Below the pieces are notes generated by a model, which made no database searches, had not been told where the DNA came from, and saw only the letters and a program-made list of their open reading frames with translations. Below are positions 26,409 to 34,416 of a stretch of DNA of 64,000 bases, piece by piece. How positions within the stretch are numbered: the first letter of the stretch is position 1; the number at the start of each line of letters is the position of its first letter. Position numbers and translations under genes: made by a program. Location of the stretch: NCBI GenBank assembly GCA_945957395.1, contig CAMFKE010000007.1, forward strand, positions 144,902-208,901, written 5' to 3'. The DNA comes from an uncultured Opitutia bacterium. Lineage in GTDB: Bacteria; Verrucomicrobiota; Verrucomicrobiia; Opitutales; UBA953.

Positions 26409-27719
26409 TCACGCCTTCGCCACGGGAATCTCGTCCCAGTTCGTCGTGCTGCGCGGCGTGCGCCGCGTGGAGCGCCCCGCGGATTTCTCGCGCCCCATCT
26501 CGGCGGCCACGCGCAGCCCCGGCCCGCCCGGCACCCGGTTCACCGCGTCCAGCGCGCGCATGAGCGCCGCCGAACGCGCCGCGCGCTCCGTGTCGCCGAA
26601 CAGCGCGAGCTGACGGCCGGCGGACGGGGTGAGTCCGTAGAGCATGACGCCGGCGCGCCGGTAGGCGTGCCCGGGCCGGAACGCCTCGCGCACCGCCGTC
26701 GTGGCGGCCGAGACGAACGCGCGCGTGTCGTCGCCGGGCTCGTCGAACGCGACGCTCACCGACAGCCGGTGCTGCGGGAGCTCCTCGCGAAAACGGTTCG
26801 TGTCGGCGAACACGATGAGGCCGCCGGCGAGCATGCCCTCGGCCCGCGCCGTCTCCGCCGCGCGCGAGGCGAACCCGGCGACCGCCGAGGCCAGGGTGTC
26901 GGCGTCCTCAGCCGGCGTGCCGAAGGAGCGCGAGCACAGCACGCTTTGGCGAGGCGCCGGCGCCTCGTCCCCGCTGGCCAGGCAATCGATGCCGGCGAGC
27001 TCGTCGGCGGTGCGCACGAGCGTCACCCCGCCCAGCGCGCGCAGCCTCTCGCGCGACGCGTCGCGCACATCGGCGGCGGTACGCAGACCGTGGCCGGCCA
27101 GCACCGGGGCGCTGCGGCGCCCGATCCCCCACACGTCGCCGGCGGCGAACTGGCGCAGGAGCGACTCGCGCTCGCGCCCGGGCAGAGCCATCAGCACGCA
27201 CACGCCGGCGCGCGTGAAATCGGGATGTTTCTTGGCCGTGGCGTTGGCGAGCTTCGCAAGGGTCTTGGTGGGCGCCACGCCCACGCCGCAGGGCAGCCCG
27301 AGCAGCCGCAGCACCTGCGAGCGCATGGCGCGCGCCGCCGACTCGGCCTCGGCGAGAGGCAGGGAGGACCAATCCAGAAAACACTCGTCCACCGAGTACA
27401 CCTCCGAGCGCGGCGCGAAACCCTCCAGCACGCGCATCAGGCGCGCCGACATGTCACCGTACAGCTCGAAATTCGCGGACAGGCCGATGACGCCGTTGCG
27501 CTCCACGATGTCGCGCACCTTGTGCCAGGGCGCGCCCATCGGTATGCCCACCGCCTTGGCCTCGTTCGAGCGCGACACCACGCAGCCGTCGTTGTTCGAC
27601 AACACGACGACGGGCCGCCCGCTCAGGGACGGACGGAACACGCGCTCGCAGGACACGAAGAAATTGTTCCCGTCGACCAGCGCGTACCCGGCGCCGGTCA
27701 CACCTTGTGAACCGCCCAT
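26409..27719 (-). CDS. umuC: Y-family translesion DNA polymerase UmuC
   Basis: A 436-aa error-prone polymerase. The N-terminus [18 protein letters not shown] contains the first metal-binding Asp, and YSVDECFLD at ~residues 100-108 carries the catalytic Asp-Glu pair. The little-finger region follows, and the C-terminal tail (residues ~350-425) has the UmuC-type pattern [21 protein letters not shown]. It acts with cleaved UmuD to copy damaged DNA. The start overlaps the end of umuD by 22 nt, showing operon structure and coupling. A longer in-frame N-terminus exists but overlaps most of umuD in another frame and was rejected. Confidence 0.92.
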   Translation of the reverse strand: MGGSQGVTGAGYALVDGNNFFVSCERVFRPSLSGRPVVVLSNNDGCVVSRSNEAKAVGIPMGAPWHKVRDIVERNGVIGLSANFELYGDMSARLMRVLEGFAPRSEVYSVDECFLDWSSLPLAEAESAARAMRSQVLRLLGLPCGVGVAPTKTLAKLANATAKKHPDFTRAGVCVLMALPGRERESLLRQFAAGDVWGIGRRSAPVLAGHGLRTAADVRDASRERLRALGGVTLVRTADELAGIDCLASGDEAPAPRQSVLCSRSFGTPAEDADTLASAVAGFASRAAETARAEGMLAGGLIVFADTNRFREELPQHRLSVSVAFDEPGDDTRAFVSAATTAVREAFRPGHAYRRAGVMLYGLTPSAGRQLALFGDTERAARSAALMRALDAVNRVPGGPGLRVAAEMGREKSAGRSTRRTPRSTTNWDEIPVAKA

Positions 27720-28156
27720 TTCACCACGCCCCATACGGATAGTTCGCCCTCCTCGCCCACCGGGATGTCGCGGTACGCCGGATTCGCGGCCCGCAGCACG
27801 GGGGCGCCCCGCGCGTCGCGCGCCAGGCGCTTCACGGTGAACTCGCCGTCGAGCGCGGCGACCACCACATCGCCCATCGCCGGGCGCACGGAGCGGTCCA
27901 CCACGATGAGGTCGCCGTCGGCGATGCCGGCGTCGCGCATGGAGTTGCCGGATACGCGCATGTAGAAGGTGGCCTCCGGGTGCGTGGCGAGATGGCGCTC
28001 CAGGTTGAGCCGGCGATCCACGCGCCCCTCGGCGGGCGAGGTGAACCCGGCGGGCACGCGGGCCTCCAGCAGCGGGGCCTCCGGGGAGCCGGAAAACGCG
28101 GAGCACGGACCGACGCCGAGGGTGGCCCGGGTGTCGTGTGGGTCGGTGGGGAACAT
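27698..28156 (-). CDS. umuD: UmuD-like S24 peptidase, self-cleaving SOS protein
   Basis: A 152-aa LexA/UmuD-type protein that self-cleaves when RecA filaments form, giving the UmuD' partner of UmuC. The catalytic Ser72 lies in SGNSM and the general-base Lys109 in EFTVKRLA. The likely cleavage site is Ala36-Gly37 in [10 protein letters not shown], aligned with the Cys-Gly site of the E. coli protein. No DNA-binding domain is present, which separates it from LexA. The start at 28156 is supported by length; an in-frame ATG at 28192 would overlap the palindrome upstream. It is co-transcribed with umuC. Confidence 0.9.
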   Translation of the reverse strand: MFPTDPHDTRATLGVGPCSAFSGSPEAPLLEARVPAGFTSPAEGRVDRRLNLERHLATHPEATFYMRVSGNSMRDAGIADGDLIVVDRSVRPAMGDVVVAALDGEFTVKRLARDARGAPVLRAANPAYRDIPVGEEGELSVWGVVKWAVHKV

Positions 28157-28171
28157 GGGCAAGGGTGACTT

Positions 28172-28189
28172 GGTGATTTTATGTTCACC
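28172..28189 (-). promoter_or_regulatory. Candidate SOS/LexA-type operator upstream of umuD
   Basis: An 18-bp palindrome, GGTGA-N8-TCACC, sits 16 nt upstream of the umuD start. Just beyond it, on the minus strand, are TTGACA (28216-28211) and TAAGAT (28196-28191), separated by only 14 nt. An operator next to the promoter of an umuDC operon would be expected, but the consensus LexA box of this organism is unknown to me. Confidence 0.35.
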
Positions 28190-28263
28190 CATCTTAACCG
28201 GGGGCGACCTTGTCAAACCTCACCCTGCCGAAAGTTCGGCGCCCTTTCGGAAAGCGCACCGGC

Positions 28264-29277
28264 TCAGGCGCGCACCCCGGAGAGAATCTGGAACTTCGCG
28301 CCGAAATGGGCGGGGTGCAGCAGTTCGCGCACGCGTCCCATCAGGGCCGGCTCGCGCGAGGTCGCCGCACGCGCGAACAGCGTCTCCAGCTCCGCCAGCG
28401 AGTGCTTCATGAAAAACGCCTCCTGACGCTCCAGCGTCACGGACTCGAAACCGGCCTCGCGCATGCGCGCCGCGAGGGCGTCCCACTCGACATGGAAAGT
28501 CAGGTCCTGTTCGCCCGGTCGCGCGAGCAGGTCGTTGGACTGCGTGTGCCGGTGATACGCGCGCGCCGTGCCCGCGGGGCAGTTCTCCAACAGTTCGGCG
28601 AGCGGCTTGCCGTAGTCGGGGAAAATGGCGACACCGCGCCAGCCGCCCGCGAGAAGCGCCGACATCAGGCGCTCCGCCGCCGGCGAGACATCGAGGGTGA
28701 ATCCGTCGAGCCACGGAGACGGAATCCCCGCGACCACGCGCACGGCGTCCTCCGTGAGCTCGGGCAGCTCCACCTCGGCGAGCGCACCGCCGGGGCCCAC
28801 CCGCACGCCCAGCTCGCGCCAGGCGCCGTCGCGATGGCGCAGGCGCAGGAAGGGCTGCGCGTCGAACAGCTCGTTGGCGAACACCACGGCGCGATCCGGG
28901 ATGTCGAGAGGCTCGCCCACCCGCACGGTGCGGATTCCGGCGAACCGGGCTCGCTCCGGCTCGAAGATGGACGCCCCAGGCTCGGCGCCCACCTCCACCA
29001 GCGTGTGCCGCGCGAGCGCCTCGGCGCCCCCGAGCATCCGCTCCGCCGCCGCGCGCACCAGGGCGGCGAACACGCCGCCTCCCACGCTGGAGGCGGTGTA
29101 AAAGTCCGTGCCGCGCTCGCGTCCCACGCGGCGCCGGTCGCGCCGGTAGTAGCCGAGTTCGGGATGGAACAACGCCGTGTCGGTGAAATCCGCATACGAC
29201 ATGACGCCGGACGCGCCGGCGCGTTCACGCAGGGCGTCGAGCATGGCGGGCGTCGGGCGGGTGTCTTCCGGTTGCAT
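28264..29277 (-). CDS. MidA-like SAM-dependent protein methyltransferase (DUF185)
   Basis: A 337-aa protein with the DUF185/MidA pattern: MSYADFTDTALFHPELGYYR near the N-terminus, DFYTASSVGGGVFAALV, and VEVGAEPGASIF, a variant of the SAM-binding glycine motif. Later conserved segments include VVFANELFDAQPFLRLR, PDYGKPLAELL and the TFHVEWDAL region. The mitochondrial member (NDUFAF7) methylates an arginine of complex I; bacterial substrates are poorly defined. The start at 29277 removes an unlikely N-terminal extension. It is the next gene downstream of pyrF on the same strand, separated from it by a hairpin. Confidence 0.82.
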   Translation of the reverse strand: MQPEDTRPTPAMLDALRERAGASGVMSYADFTDTALFHPELGYYRRDRRRVGRERGTDFYTASSVGGGVFAALVRAAAERMLGGAEALARHTLVEVGAEPGASIFEPERARFAGIRTVRVGEPLDIPDRAVVFANELFDAQPFLRLRHRDGAWRELGVRVGPGGALAEVELPELTEDAVRVVAGIPSPWLDGFTLDVSPAAERLMSALLAGGWRGVAIFPDYGKPLAELLENCPAGTARAYHRHTQSNDLLARPGEQDLTFHVEWDALAARMREAGFESVTLERQEAFFMKHSLAELETLFARAATSREPALMGRVRELLHPAHFGAKFQILSGVRA

Positions 29278-29328
29278 GGGCGCATGGCTACCCGCGTCCG
29301 CCCCTTTGTCCACGCAACAGAAACGCAG

Positions 29329-29360
29329 GACGCCGGCCGCCGCGAGGGACGGCCGGCGTC
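29329..29360 (-). terminator. Hairpin downstream of pyrF
   Basis: An 11-bp perfect inverted repeat (GACGCCGGCCG / CGGCCGGCGTC) 35 nt beyond the pyrF stop. No T-run follows on the minus strand, so termination would be weak or factor-dependent. Confidence 0.5.
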
Positions 29361-29394
29361 AAAGCCGGAAAGGCTCGGGGGGCGACGCGACCGC

Positions 29395-30096
29395 TTACGC
29401 GATCTCGCCGATTTCGCGGCGGATGGCGTCGCAGGCGAGCGCGGGGTTGGCGGCCTTGAGGATGGGGCGGCCCACCACGATGTAGGAGGAGCCAAGACGC
29501 GCGGCCTCGGCGGGCGTGAGCACGCGGTTCTGGTCGTCCAGCGAGGCGTCGGCCGGGCGGATGCCGGGCGTGACGAGGCGGGGGCCGGCGCCGAGGCGGC
29601 GGCGAAGCACGGGCAGTTCCTGCGGGGAGCACACGAGGCCGTTGAGGCCGCTGTTCACCGCGAGGTCGGCGAGCAGTTCCACCTGCGCCTCGGGTTTGCG
29701 CGGCACGCCGATGGCGGCGAGCTGGGCGTCGTCCATGGAGGTGAGCACGGTCACGCCCAGCACGAGGCAGCCGGGGAGCGAGTCGCGCGCGGCGTCGGCG
29801 GCTCGGCGCATCATCTCGGGGCCGCCCAGGGTGTGGATGGTGAGCATGGAGCACGGGCGGCCGCGCAGACTCTTGATGGCCGAGGCGACGGTGTTGGGGA
29901 TGTCGTGCAGCTTCAGGTCCAGGAACACGGAGTAACCCATGTCGGCGAAGGTGTTCACGATGTCCGGGCCGTGCTTGGTGAACAGCTGCAGGCCCACCTT
30001 CACGTGGCGCAGCTTGCCCTGCAGGGGCTTGAGGAAGGCGACGGCTTCGTCGCGCGTTTCGAGGTCGAGGGCGAGGATGAGTTCGCAGTTGGACAT
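29395..30096 (-). CDS. pyrF: Orotidine 5'-phosphate decarboxylase
   Basis: A 233-aa enzyme that makes UMP by decarboxylating OMP, the last step of de novo pyrimidine synthesis. The catalytic signature DLKLHDIPNTV contains the charged Asp-Lys-Asp network. ILALDLETRDEAVAFL and HVKVGLQLFTKHGPDIV at the N-terminus, and VTPGIRP with YIVVGRPI near the C-terminus, are the phosphate-binding loops. Length is normal. The start MSNCELILALD fits the family better than the upstream ATG. The upstream region carries unusual AAAGGC-type repeats. Confidence 0.95.
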   Translation of the reverse strand: MSNCELILALDLETRDEAVAFLKPLQGKLRHVKVGLQLFTKHGPDIVNTFADMGYSVFLDLKLHDIPNTVASAIKSLRGRPCSMLTIHTLGGPEMMRRAADAARDSLPGCLVLGVTVLTSMDDAQLAAIGVPRKPEAQVELLADLAVNSGLNGLVCSPQELPVLRRRLGAGPRLVTPGIRPADASLDDQNRVLTPAEAARLGSSYIVVGRPILKAANPALACDAIRREIGEIA

Positions 30097-30126
30097 GACG
30101 GGCGGAGTAGCCGCCCGAAGGCATAA

Positions 30127-30247
30127 GGCAAAAGGCAAAATTCAAAAGTACGCCGGTTTCACCGCGCGACCCCGAAGCGTCCTTGAAAACAATCGCACAC
30201 GCGGAGCGCTGCGGAGCTAATTTTGCCTTTTGCAAAAGGCCTTTTGC
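30127..30247. repeat. Inverted AAAGGC/GCCTTT-type repeat between pyrF and the M14 gene
   Basis: GGCAAAAGGCAAAATT at 30127-30142 recurs in inverted form as AATTTTGCCTTTTGC at 30219-30233. The right copy continues into AAAAGGCCTTTTGCC, so the palindrome CCTTTTGCAAAAGG is also present. The arms are AT-rich islands in GC-rich DNA and lie next to the start codons of both divergent genes. Confidence 0.7.
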
Positions 30248-30262
30248 CTTTGTGTTAAGCGC

Positions 30263-31051
30263 ATGAGCGGACGAGCCGGCGGACTGCCCGACGCGCGCGA
30301 GTTGCTGCACCGATTCGTCGAGGCGGCGCATCGCGCGGGCTTCGGCGTCGAAAGCTTCGGCGCGGCGCCGGACGGCACGCCCCTGCTCGTGGCGCGTCGC
30401 GTACCGAAAGGCGCGCTGATGTCCGTCTATGTCTCTTCGGGCACGCACGGCGACGAGCCGGCCGGGCCGCTCGCGCTGCTGCACTGGATGACGCGCGGCA
30501 TACCGGACCCCGGCGTCGCCTGGACGGTGTTTCCGCTGCTGAACCCGAGCGGATGGGATGCCGGCACGCGGGAAAACGCGGCGGGCGCCGACCTCAACCG
30601 CGACTACCTGACGCTCTCCCAGCCGGAAACCGCGGCGCAGGCGGCGTGGCTGGAGAAGTCCGGCGGAAGCTTCGACTGGGCGGTGTGCCTGCACGAGGAC
30701 TGGGAGGCGTCGGGGTTCTACCTGTACGAACTGGCCCGTCCGGACACGCCGCGCATCGGCCGGCGCATCCTGCAGGAGGTGAGCGTGGTGATGCCGCCGG
30801 ACACGGCTCACGAGATAGACGGGATGCCGGCGCGCCACGGGCTCATCACGCCCGACGGCGACCACTCCCTGCGCGGCTCCGCCTGGCCGGAGGCGTTGCG
30901 CCTGATACGCGACCACGCGCCCTTGTGCCACACGCTGGAGACGCCCACCGGCGCGCCGCTGGCCCGGCGCATGGCCGCGCATGTGACGGCCCTTCGCGCC
31001 GGCCTCGCGGAATCGCTGCGCCCCCGCGTGGAGGACGACTTCGTCATCTGA
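30263..31051 (+). CDS. M14-family zinc carboxypeptidase / aspartoacylase-like protein
   Basis: A 262-aa cytosolic protein with an M14-type metal site: SSGTHGDEPAGPLAL provides the HxxE pair, LNPSGWDAGTRENAAGADLN leads to the substrate-binding LNRDY, and CLHEDWEASGFYLYE contains the later histidine. HTLETPTGAPLARR near the C-terminus supplies the catalytic glutamate region. Such proteins remove C-terminal residues from peptides (including murein peptides) or deacylate amino acids; the exact substrate is unknown. The start at 30263 follows the AT-rich repeat. It ends 15 nt from the convergent trmO. Confidence 0.75.
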   Translation: MSGRAGGLPDARELLHRFVEAAHRAGFGVESFGAAPDGTPLLVARRVPKGALMSVYVSSGTHGDEPAGPLALLHWMTRGIPDPGVAWTVFPLLNPSGWDAGTRENAAGADLNRDYLTLSQPETAAQAAWLEKSGGSFDWAVCLHEDWEASGFYLYELARPDTPRIGRRILQEVSVVMPPDTAHEIDGMPARHGLITPDGDHSLRGSAWPEALRLIRDHAPLCHTLETPTGAPLARRMAAHVTALRAGLAESLRPRVEDDFVI

Positions 31052-31066
31052 AAGCGCGGCGCGCGC

Positions 31067-31756
31067 TCAGGGCGAGACGGCCTCGAGCACCTCGCAAAGG
31101 TCGCCGACGACGCGAAAGCGGATGTTGAGGCCGGCGAGCATGACGCCGTACACGCGCTCCGGCTCGTCGTGGAAGGCCGGCCGGGGGTCCTGCGAAAGCG
31201 TCTCGCGCACGAGGGCGGGAAGGCGCGCCTCGCGGGCGGCGAGCGCGGCCTCCAAGCCGGGAGCGAACGCCACGGTCAGCCGGGCCTCGGGCGCGGCGAG
31301 CGCGAAGCCGCTGACGGCGTCGGGCAGAGAGTCGGCGTACGCGACATACGGTTTGATGTCGAAGACGGGGGTGTTGTCCACCAGGTCGGCCCCGATCACA
31401 TGCAGCACGGGAGCCCCGGAGGCGTCGCGCCCGATGCGGTCGAGCCGCACGACGGAGAGCCCGAGCGGGTTGGGCCGGAAGGGGGAACGAGAGGCGAACA
31501 CGCCGAGGCGCTCGTTGCCGCCCAGGCGCGGCGGGCGCACGGTGGGGCGCCAGCCGTTGGAAAGATGGAAGCCGAAGATGAGCCAGAGGTGGCTGAACCC
31601 TTCGATGCCGCGCAGCATGTCGGGGTTGTCGAACCCGGGGCGGAAAACGATGCGGCCGAGCGCCGACGGCGAGAGCCCCGGCTGGCGCGGCACGCCGAAC
31701 TTCTCCGCATAATCGGTGCGGATGTCGGCGACGGGCGTGAGCGTGAGCGAGTCCAT
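31067..31756 (-). CDS. trmO: tRNA (N6-threonylcarbamoyladenosine37-N6)-methyltransferase TrmO
   Basis: A 229-aa protein of the TrmO/YaeB family, which methylates t6A37 in some threonine tRNAs using SAM. Family features are the N-terminal VADIRTDYAEKFGVPRQPGL, then GFSHLWLIFGFHLS, FASRSPFRPNPLGLSVVRL and DIKPYVAYADS. The C-terminal part with DPRPAFHD and RVYGVMLAGLNIRF is typical. The start MDSLTLTPVADIRT was chosen; an ATG two codons upstream is equivalent. It lies downstream of the sensor kinase on the same strand. Confidence 0.9.
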   Translation of the reverse strand: MDSLTLTPVADIRTDYAEKFGVPRQPGLSPSALGRIVFRPGFDNPDMLRGIEGFSHLWLIFGFHLSNGWRPTVRPPRLGGNERLGVFASRSPFRPNPLGLSVVRLDRIGRDASGAPVLHVIGADLVDNTPVFDIKPYVAYADSLPDAVSGFALAAPEARLTVAFAPGLEAALAAREARLPALVRETLSQDPRPAFHDEPERVYGVMLAGLNIRFRVVGDLCEVLEAVSP

Positions 31757-31829
31757 GGGCATTGGCGCATTCGGATTGGCGGCGACGCCCGCGGGCACAA
31801 CAGCGAAACACGCCGGCGGCCCGGCGCGC

Positions 31830-33032
31830 CTACTGCGTCTCCAGCATGCGCATACGGCGATGTCGCTGCGGGAAACGCAGCGTGACGGTGGTGCCGCGCC
31901 CGGGGGCGCTGTCCACATCGATCAGGGCGCCGTGGGCGCGCATAATGCGCATGACGATCATCATGCCCAGACCGTGGCCGCCCTCCTTGGTCGTGAAGAA
32001 CGGGTCGAAGATGCGCGAAACGGCGTCGCGCTCCATGCCCACGCCGGTGTCGCGCACGCTGACGCACACGTAGGCGTCGTCGGCGGAGGCGGACAGGGTG
32101 ATGACGCCGCCGCTGTCCATGGCCTCCATGGCGTTTTTGAGGATGTTGAAGAAGACCTGCTTGAGCTGATTGAAGTCGCCGGAGACCGGAGGGATGTCGG
32201 CGCGCAGGTTCATCTCCACGCGTATGCCCAGTTGCGTAAGCTGCTCGCGCTGGATGGCGAGCACCTCGCCGACCACCTTGAGCAGGTGCACCTCGGCGAA
32301 ATCCGGGGTGCGCGGGCGCATGGCGTCGAGGAAGTTCTTGAGGATGTCGTCGAGCCGGCGGATCTCGGAGGCGCACACGGCGACGGAATCCGAGAGTTTG
32401 TCGCGCTCGGCGGAGTCGGCCATCCTGCCCAGACGGCGCTCCAGGAGCTGAAGGTGGATGTTGATGGAGTTGAGCGGGTTGCCGATCTCGTGCGCCACGC
32501 CGGCGGCGAGCATGCGGATGGAATTGAGCCGCTCGTCCTCGATGAGCTCCTCGGTGCTCGCGCGATCCTCGGTCACATCCAGCAGGATGATGACGAAGCG
32601 GCGCCCTCCCCCGGCCTCCTCATCGGCGGCGTCGCCCTCCAGCGGGGTGATCTGCACGCGCAGCAGGCGCTTTTCCGGATAGGCCACCTCGATCTCGCGG
32701 GCCGAGAACACCGCGCCGCCGCTGAGCCCCAGCGGCAGGGTGCGCGCGAGGTCCGGCGCCCACTTCCACAACACGGCCTTGCCGATGTCGGCCGGCTTCA
32801 GGCCGATGAGGGAGGCGCCCGAACGGTTGGCGTACTGTACGACCGCGTCGGAATCGGTCACCAGGACGCCCTCCCTGACCGTGTCGAAAACGGTCTCCAG
32901 CAGGTCGCGCTCACGCGCGAGCCGCTGCACGAGGATGGTGAGGTTGGCCGTGTCGAGGTCGTCGAGCCGGCCGAGGAGGCGGTCGAGCGGGCTGTTTCGG
33001 CGACGGGACTGGCGAGGGCGCTCCGGGGGCAT
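31830..33032 (-). CDS. Soluble PAS-domain sensor histidine kinase (NtrB-like)
   Basis: A 400-aa cytoplasmic kinase without TM segments. Order: a short N-terminal helix, a PAS domain (residues ~47-155, with [22 protein letters not shown]), a HisKA dimerisation helix with the phospho-accepting His in [15 protein letters not shown] (~175), then an HATPase domain with the N-box [11 protein letters not shown]1 DTGVGM, F-box FDPFFTTK and G2 GHGLGMMI. The layout resembles NtrB/AtoS-type kinases that usually pair with sigma-54 activators, but no response regulator is adjacent, so it is an orphan here. The signal is unknown. Confidence 0.88.
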   Translation of the reverse strand: MPPERPRQSRRRNSPLDRLLGRLDDLDTANLTILVQRLARERDLLETVFDTVREGVLVTDSDAVVQYANRSGASLIGLKPADIGKAVLWKWAPDLARTLPLGLSGGAVFSAREIEVAYPEKRLLRVQITPLEGDAADEEAGGGRRFVIILLDVTEDRASTEELIEDERLNSIRMLAAGVAHEIGNPLNSINIHLQLLERRLGRMADSAERDKLSDSVAVCASEIRRLDDILKNFLDAMRPRTPDFAEVHLLKVVGEVLAIQREQLTQLGIRVEMNLRADIPPVSGDFNQLKQVFFNILKNAMEAMDSGGVITLSASADDAYVCVSVRDTGVGMERDAVSRIFDPFFTTKEGGHGLGMMIVMRIMRAHGALIDVDSAPGRGTTVTLRFPQRHRRMRMLETQ

Positions 33033-33105
33033 GAGAGGGGAAAGGCGTATTCAGGGCGGGCGACGCGCGCGGGCAAGGAAGACCGCAAAGGAAGAAATGC
33101 GCGGG

Positions 33106-33687
33106 CTACGCGGGGCGGGCGCACAACGGGCGGATGTCCACCGGCAGGTAACGCAGGCCCGCGGGCGTGTCGCGCCCCACGAAGAGCGTGATGCGCGAGG
33201 CGACCCAGGCGTGCGGCGCCGGGGCGAGATCGTGGGAAATCGACACGGGCGAGCGGTCGTGGGTGTAGCCGAGCGTCACATGCGGACGAAACACCTCGTG
33301 ATTGGGCCTGTATCCCATCGTGGAATACGCGGCGACCAGGGCCTCACGAAGCGCGGCGAGGCGCCCGTCCGGATCGTCCACCCCGAGCACGAGCACGCGC
33401 GGCTTACCCGTGCCGGGAAACGCTCCGGGCGCGCCCAGCGCCAGACGGGCGGGGGCGAATCGGCGGGCGCATGCGCGCAGGATGTCCTGCGCCCGGGCGA
33501 GCCGCTCCGGCGGCAGGGCGCCAAGGAAGACGAAGGTGATGTGGAAATTGGCCGGATCGGTCCAGCCGACACCCGCCGGCAGACGCTCCTTCCATAACGC
33601 CTGCGTGCGCGCCGCCGCCTCGCGTGCGGCGTCGGGAAGGTCGAGCCCCACAAAGGCTCTCAACGGCGGCGACTCCTCGAAATCCAT
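33106..33687 (-). CDS. thpR: RNA 2',3'-cyclic phosphodiesterase (ThpR/LigT)
   Basis: A 193-aa 2H-phosphoesterase. Both HxT/S motifs are present: HITFVFLG at residues ~49-56 and RPHVTLGYTHD near residue 135. The N-terminal RAFVGLDLPDAAREA strand is typical. The enzyme opens 2',3'-cyclic phosphates at RNA ends. The length matches the family. It lies upstream of the sensor kinase gene on the same strand with a 73-nt gap. Confidence 0.9.
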   Translation of the reverse strand: MDFEESPPLRAFVGLDLPDAAREAAARTQALWKERLPAGVGWTDPANFHITFVFLGALPPERLARAQDILRACARRFAPARLALGAPGAFPGTGKPRVLVLGVDDPDGRLAALREALVAAYSTMGYRPNHEVFRPHVTLGYTHDRSPVSISHDLAPAPHAWVASRITLFVGRDTPAGLRYLPVDIRPLCARPA

Positions 33688-33732
33688 GGGCGGGACGGCT
33701 GTGCCGGTTTGTTTTTCAGAAGCCCTTCCGCC

Positions 33733-34362
33733 TCAGCGCGGCGGAAGGCCGGACGACTCAAGCCGGGCTATCTGCCGGTCGTGCGCACGCCTGAACAGAA
33801 GCAGCGCGGCGGCGGCGCCGATGGCGGCGAACGCCATGTCGGACTGGGTGTCCCACGGGTCGCCCTGCGTGCCCAGGAAGGAGTCGGCGCTCTCGCCCAA
33901 CACAAGGGCGGCCCCCCACTCGCCCAGTTCATAAAGGGCGCTGAAGCCCAGGCAGCAGCCGAGCACGACCGGCTCCAGCCACGCGTCACGGCGCAGCACG
34001 CCGCGACGCAGGAAAATCTCGCGCAACAACAGGGCGGGCACGAAGCCTTGGGCGAGATGACCGAGCCTGTCGTACGGGTTGCGGGAAAGGTGAAGGGCGT
34101 CGCGCAGCCAGTCGCCTGCGGGCACCGCCGCATAGGTGTACCTGGCGCCGACGCACAGCAGCACGGCGTGCGCCGCCAGCAGCAAATACAACATCGGCGT
34201 CAGCGGGAAACGCCGGCGGCCAAGCCAGACTATGGGCAGGCCTATCATCACCGGAACGGACTCCAGGAACCAAGTCAGACGCTCCCGGGGCGCGATGCCC
34301 GAGACGGCCAGCGCGACCAGCGCGACAAGGACTGCCGAATGAAAGGCGGATAGGCGGGGCAT
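33733..34362 (-). CDS. YjdF-like (DUF2238) integral membrane protein
   Basis: A 209-aa polytopic membrane protein with about six hydrophobic segments. The family hallmark is the charged sequence LHLSRNPYDRLGHLAQGFVP in the middle and the later SALYELGEWGAALVLGESA and FLGTQGDPWDTQSDMAFA. Function of this family is unknown; conserved Asp, His and Glu residues near the membrane suggest a possible enzymatic or ion-handling role. The start at 34362 is preferred over an ATG seven codons upstream. Confidence 0.82.
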   Translation of the reverse strand: MPRLSAFHSAVLVALVALAVSGIAPRERLTWFLESVPVMIGLPIVWLGRRRFPLTPMLYLLLAAHAVLLCVGARYTYAAVPAGDWLRDALHLSRNPYDRLGHLAQGFVPALLLREIFLRRGVLRRDAWLEPVVLGCCLGFSALYELGEWGAALVLGESADSFLGTQGDPWDTQSDMAFAAIGAAAALLLFRRAHDRQIARLESSGLPPR

Positions 34363-34416
34363 GGGAATCGGCTGAAAAATCACCTTCGGGAATTGTCGCG
34401 CCGGAGCGCCCCGCCG

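Noticed and set aside
26409..28106. 565-aa version of UmuC
   Set aside because: The extra N-terminus is the out-of-frame shadow of umuD; the real N-terminus with the DGNNFF motif begins near 27719.
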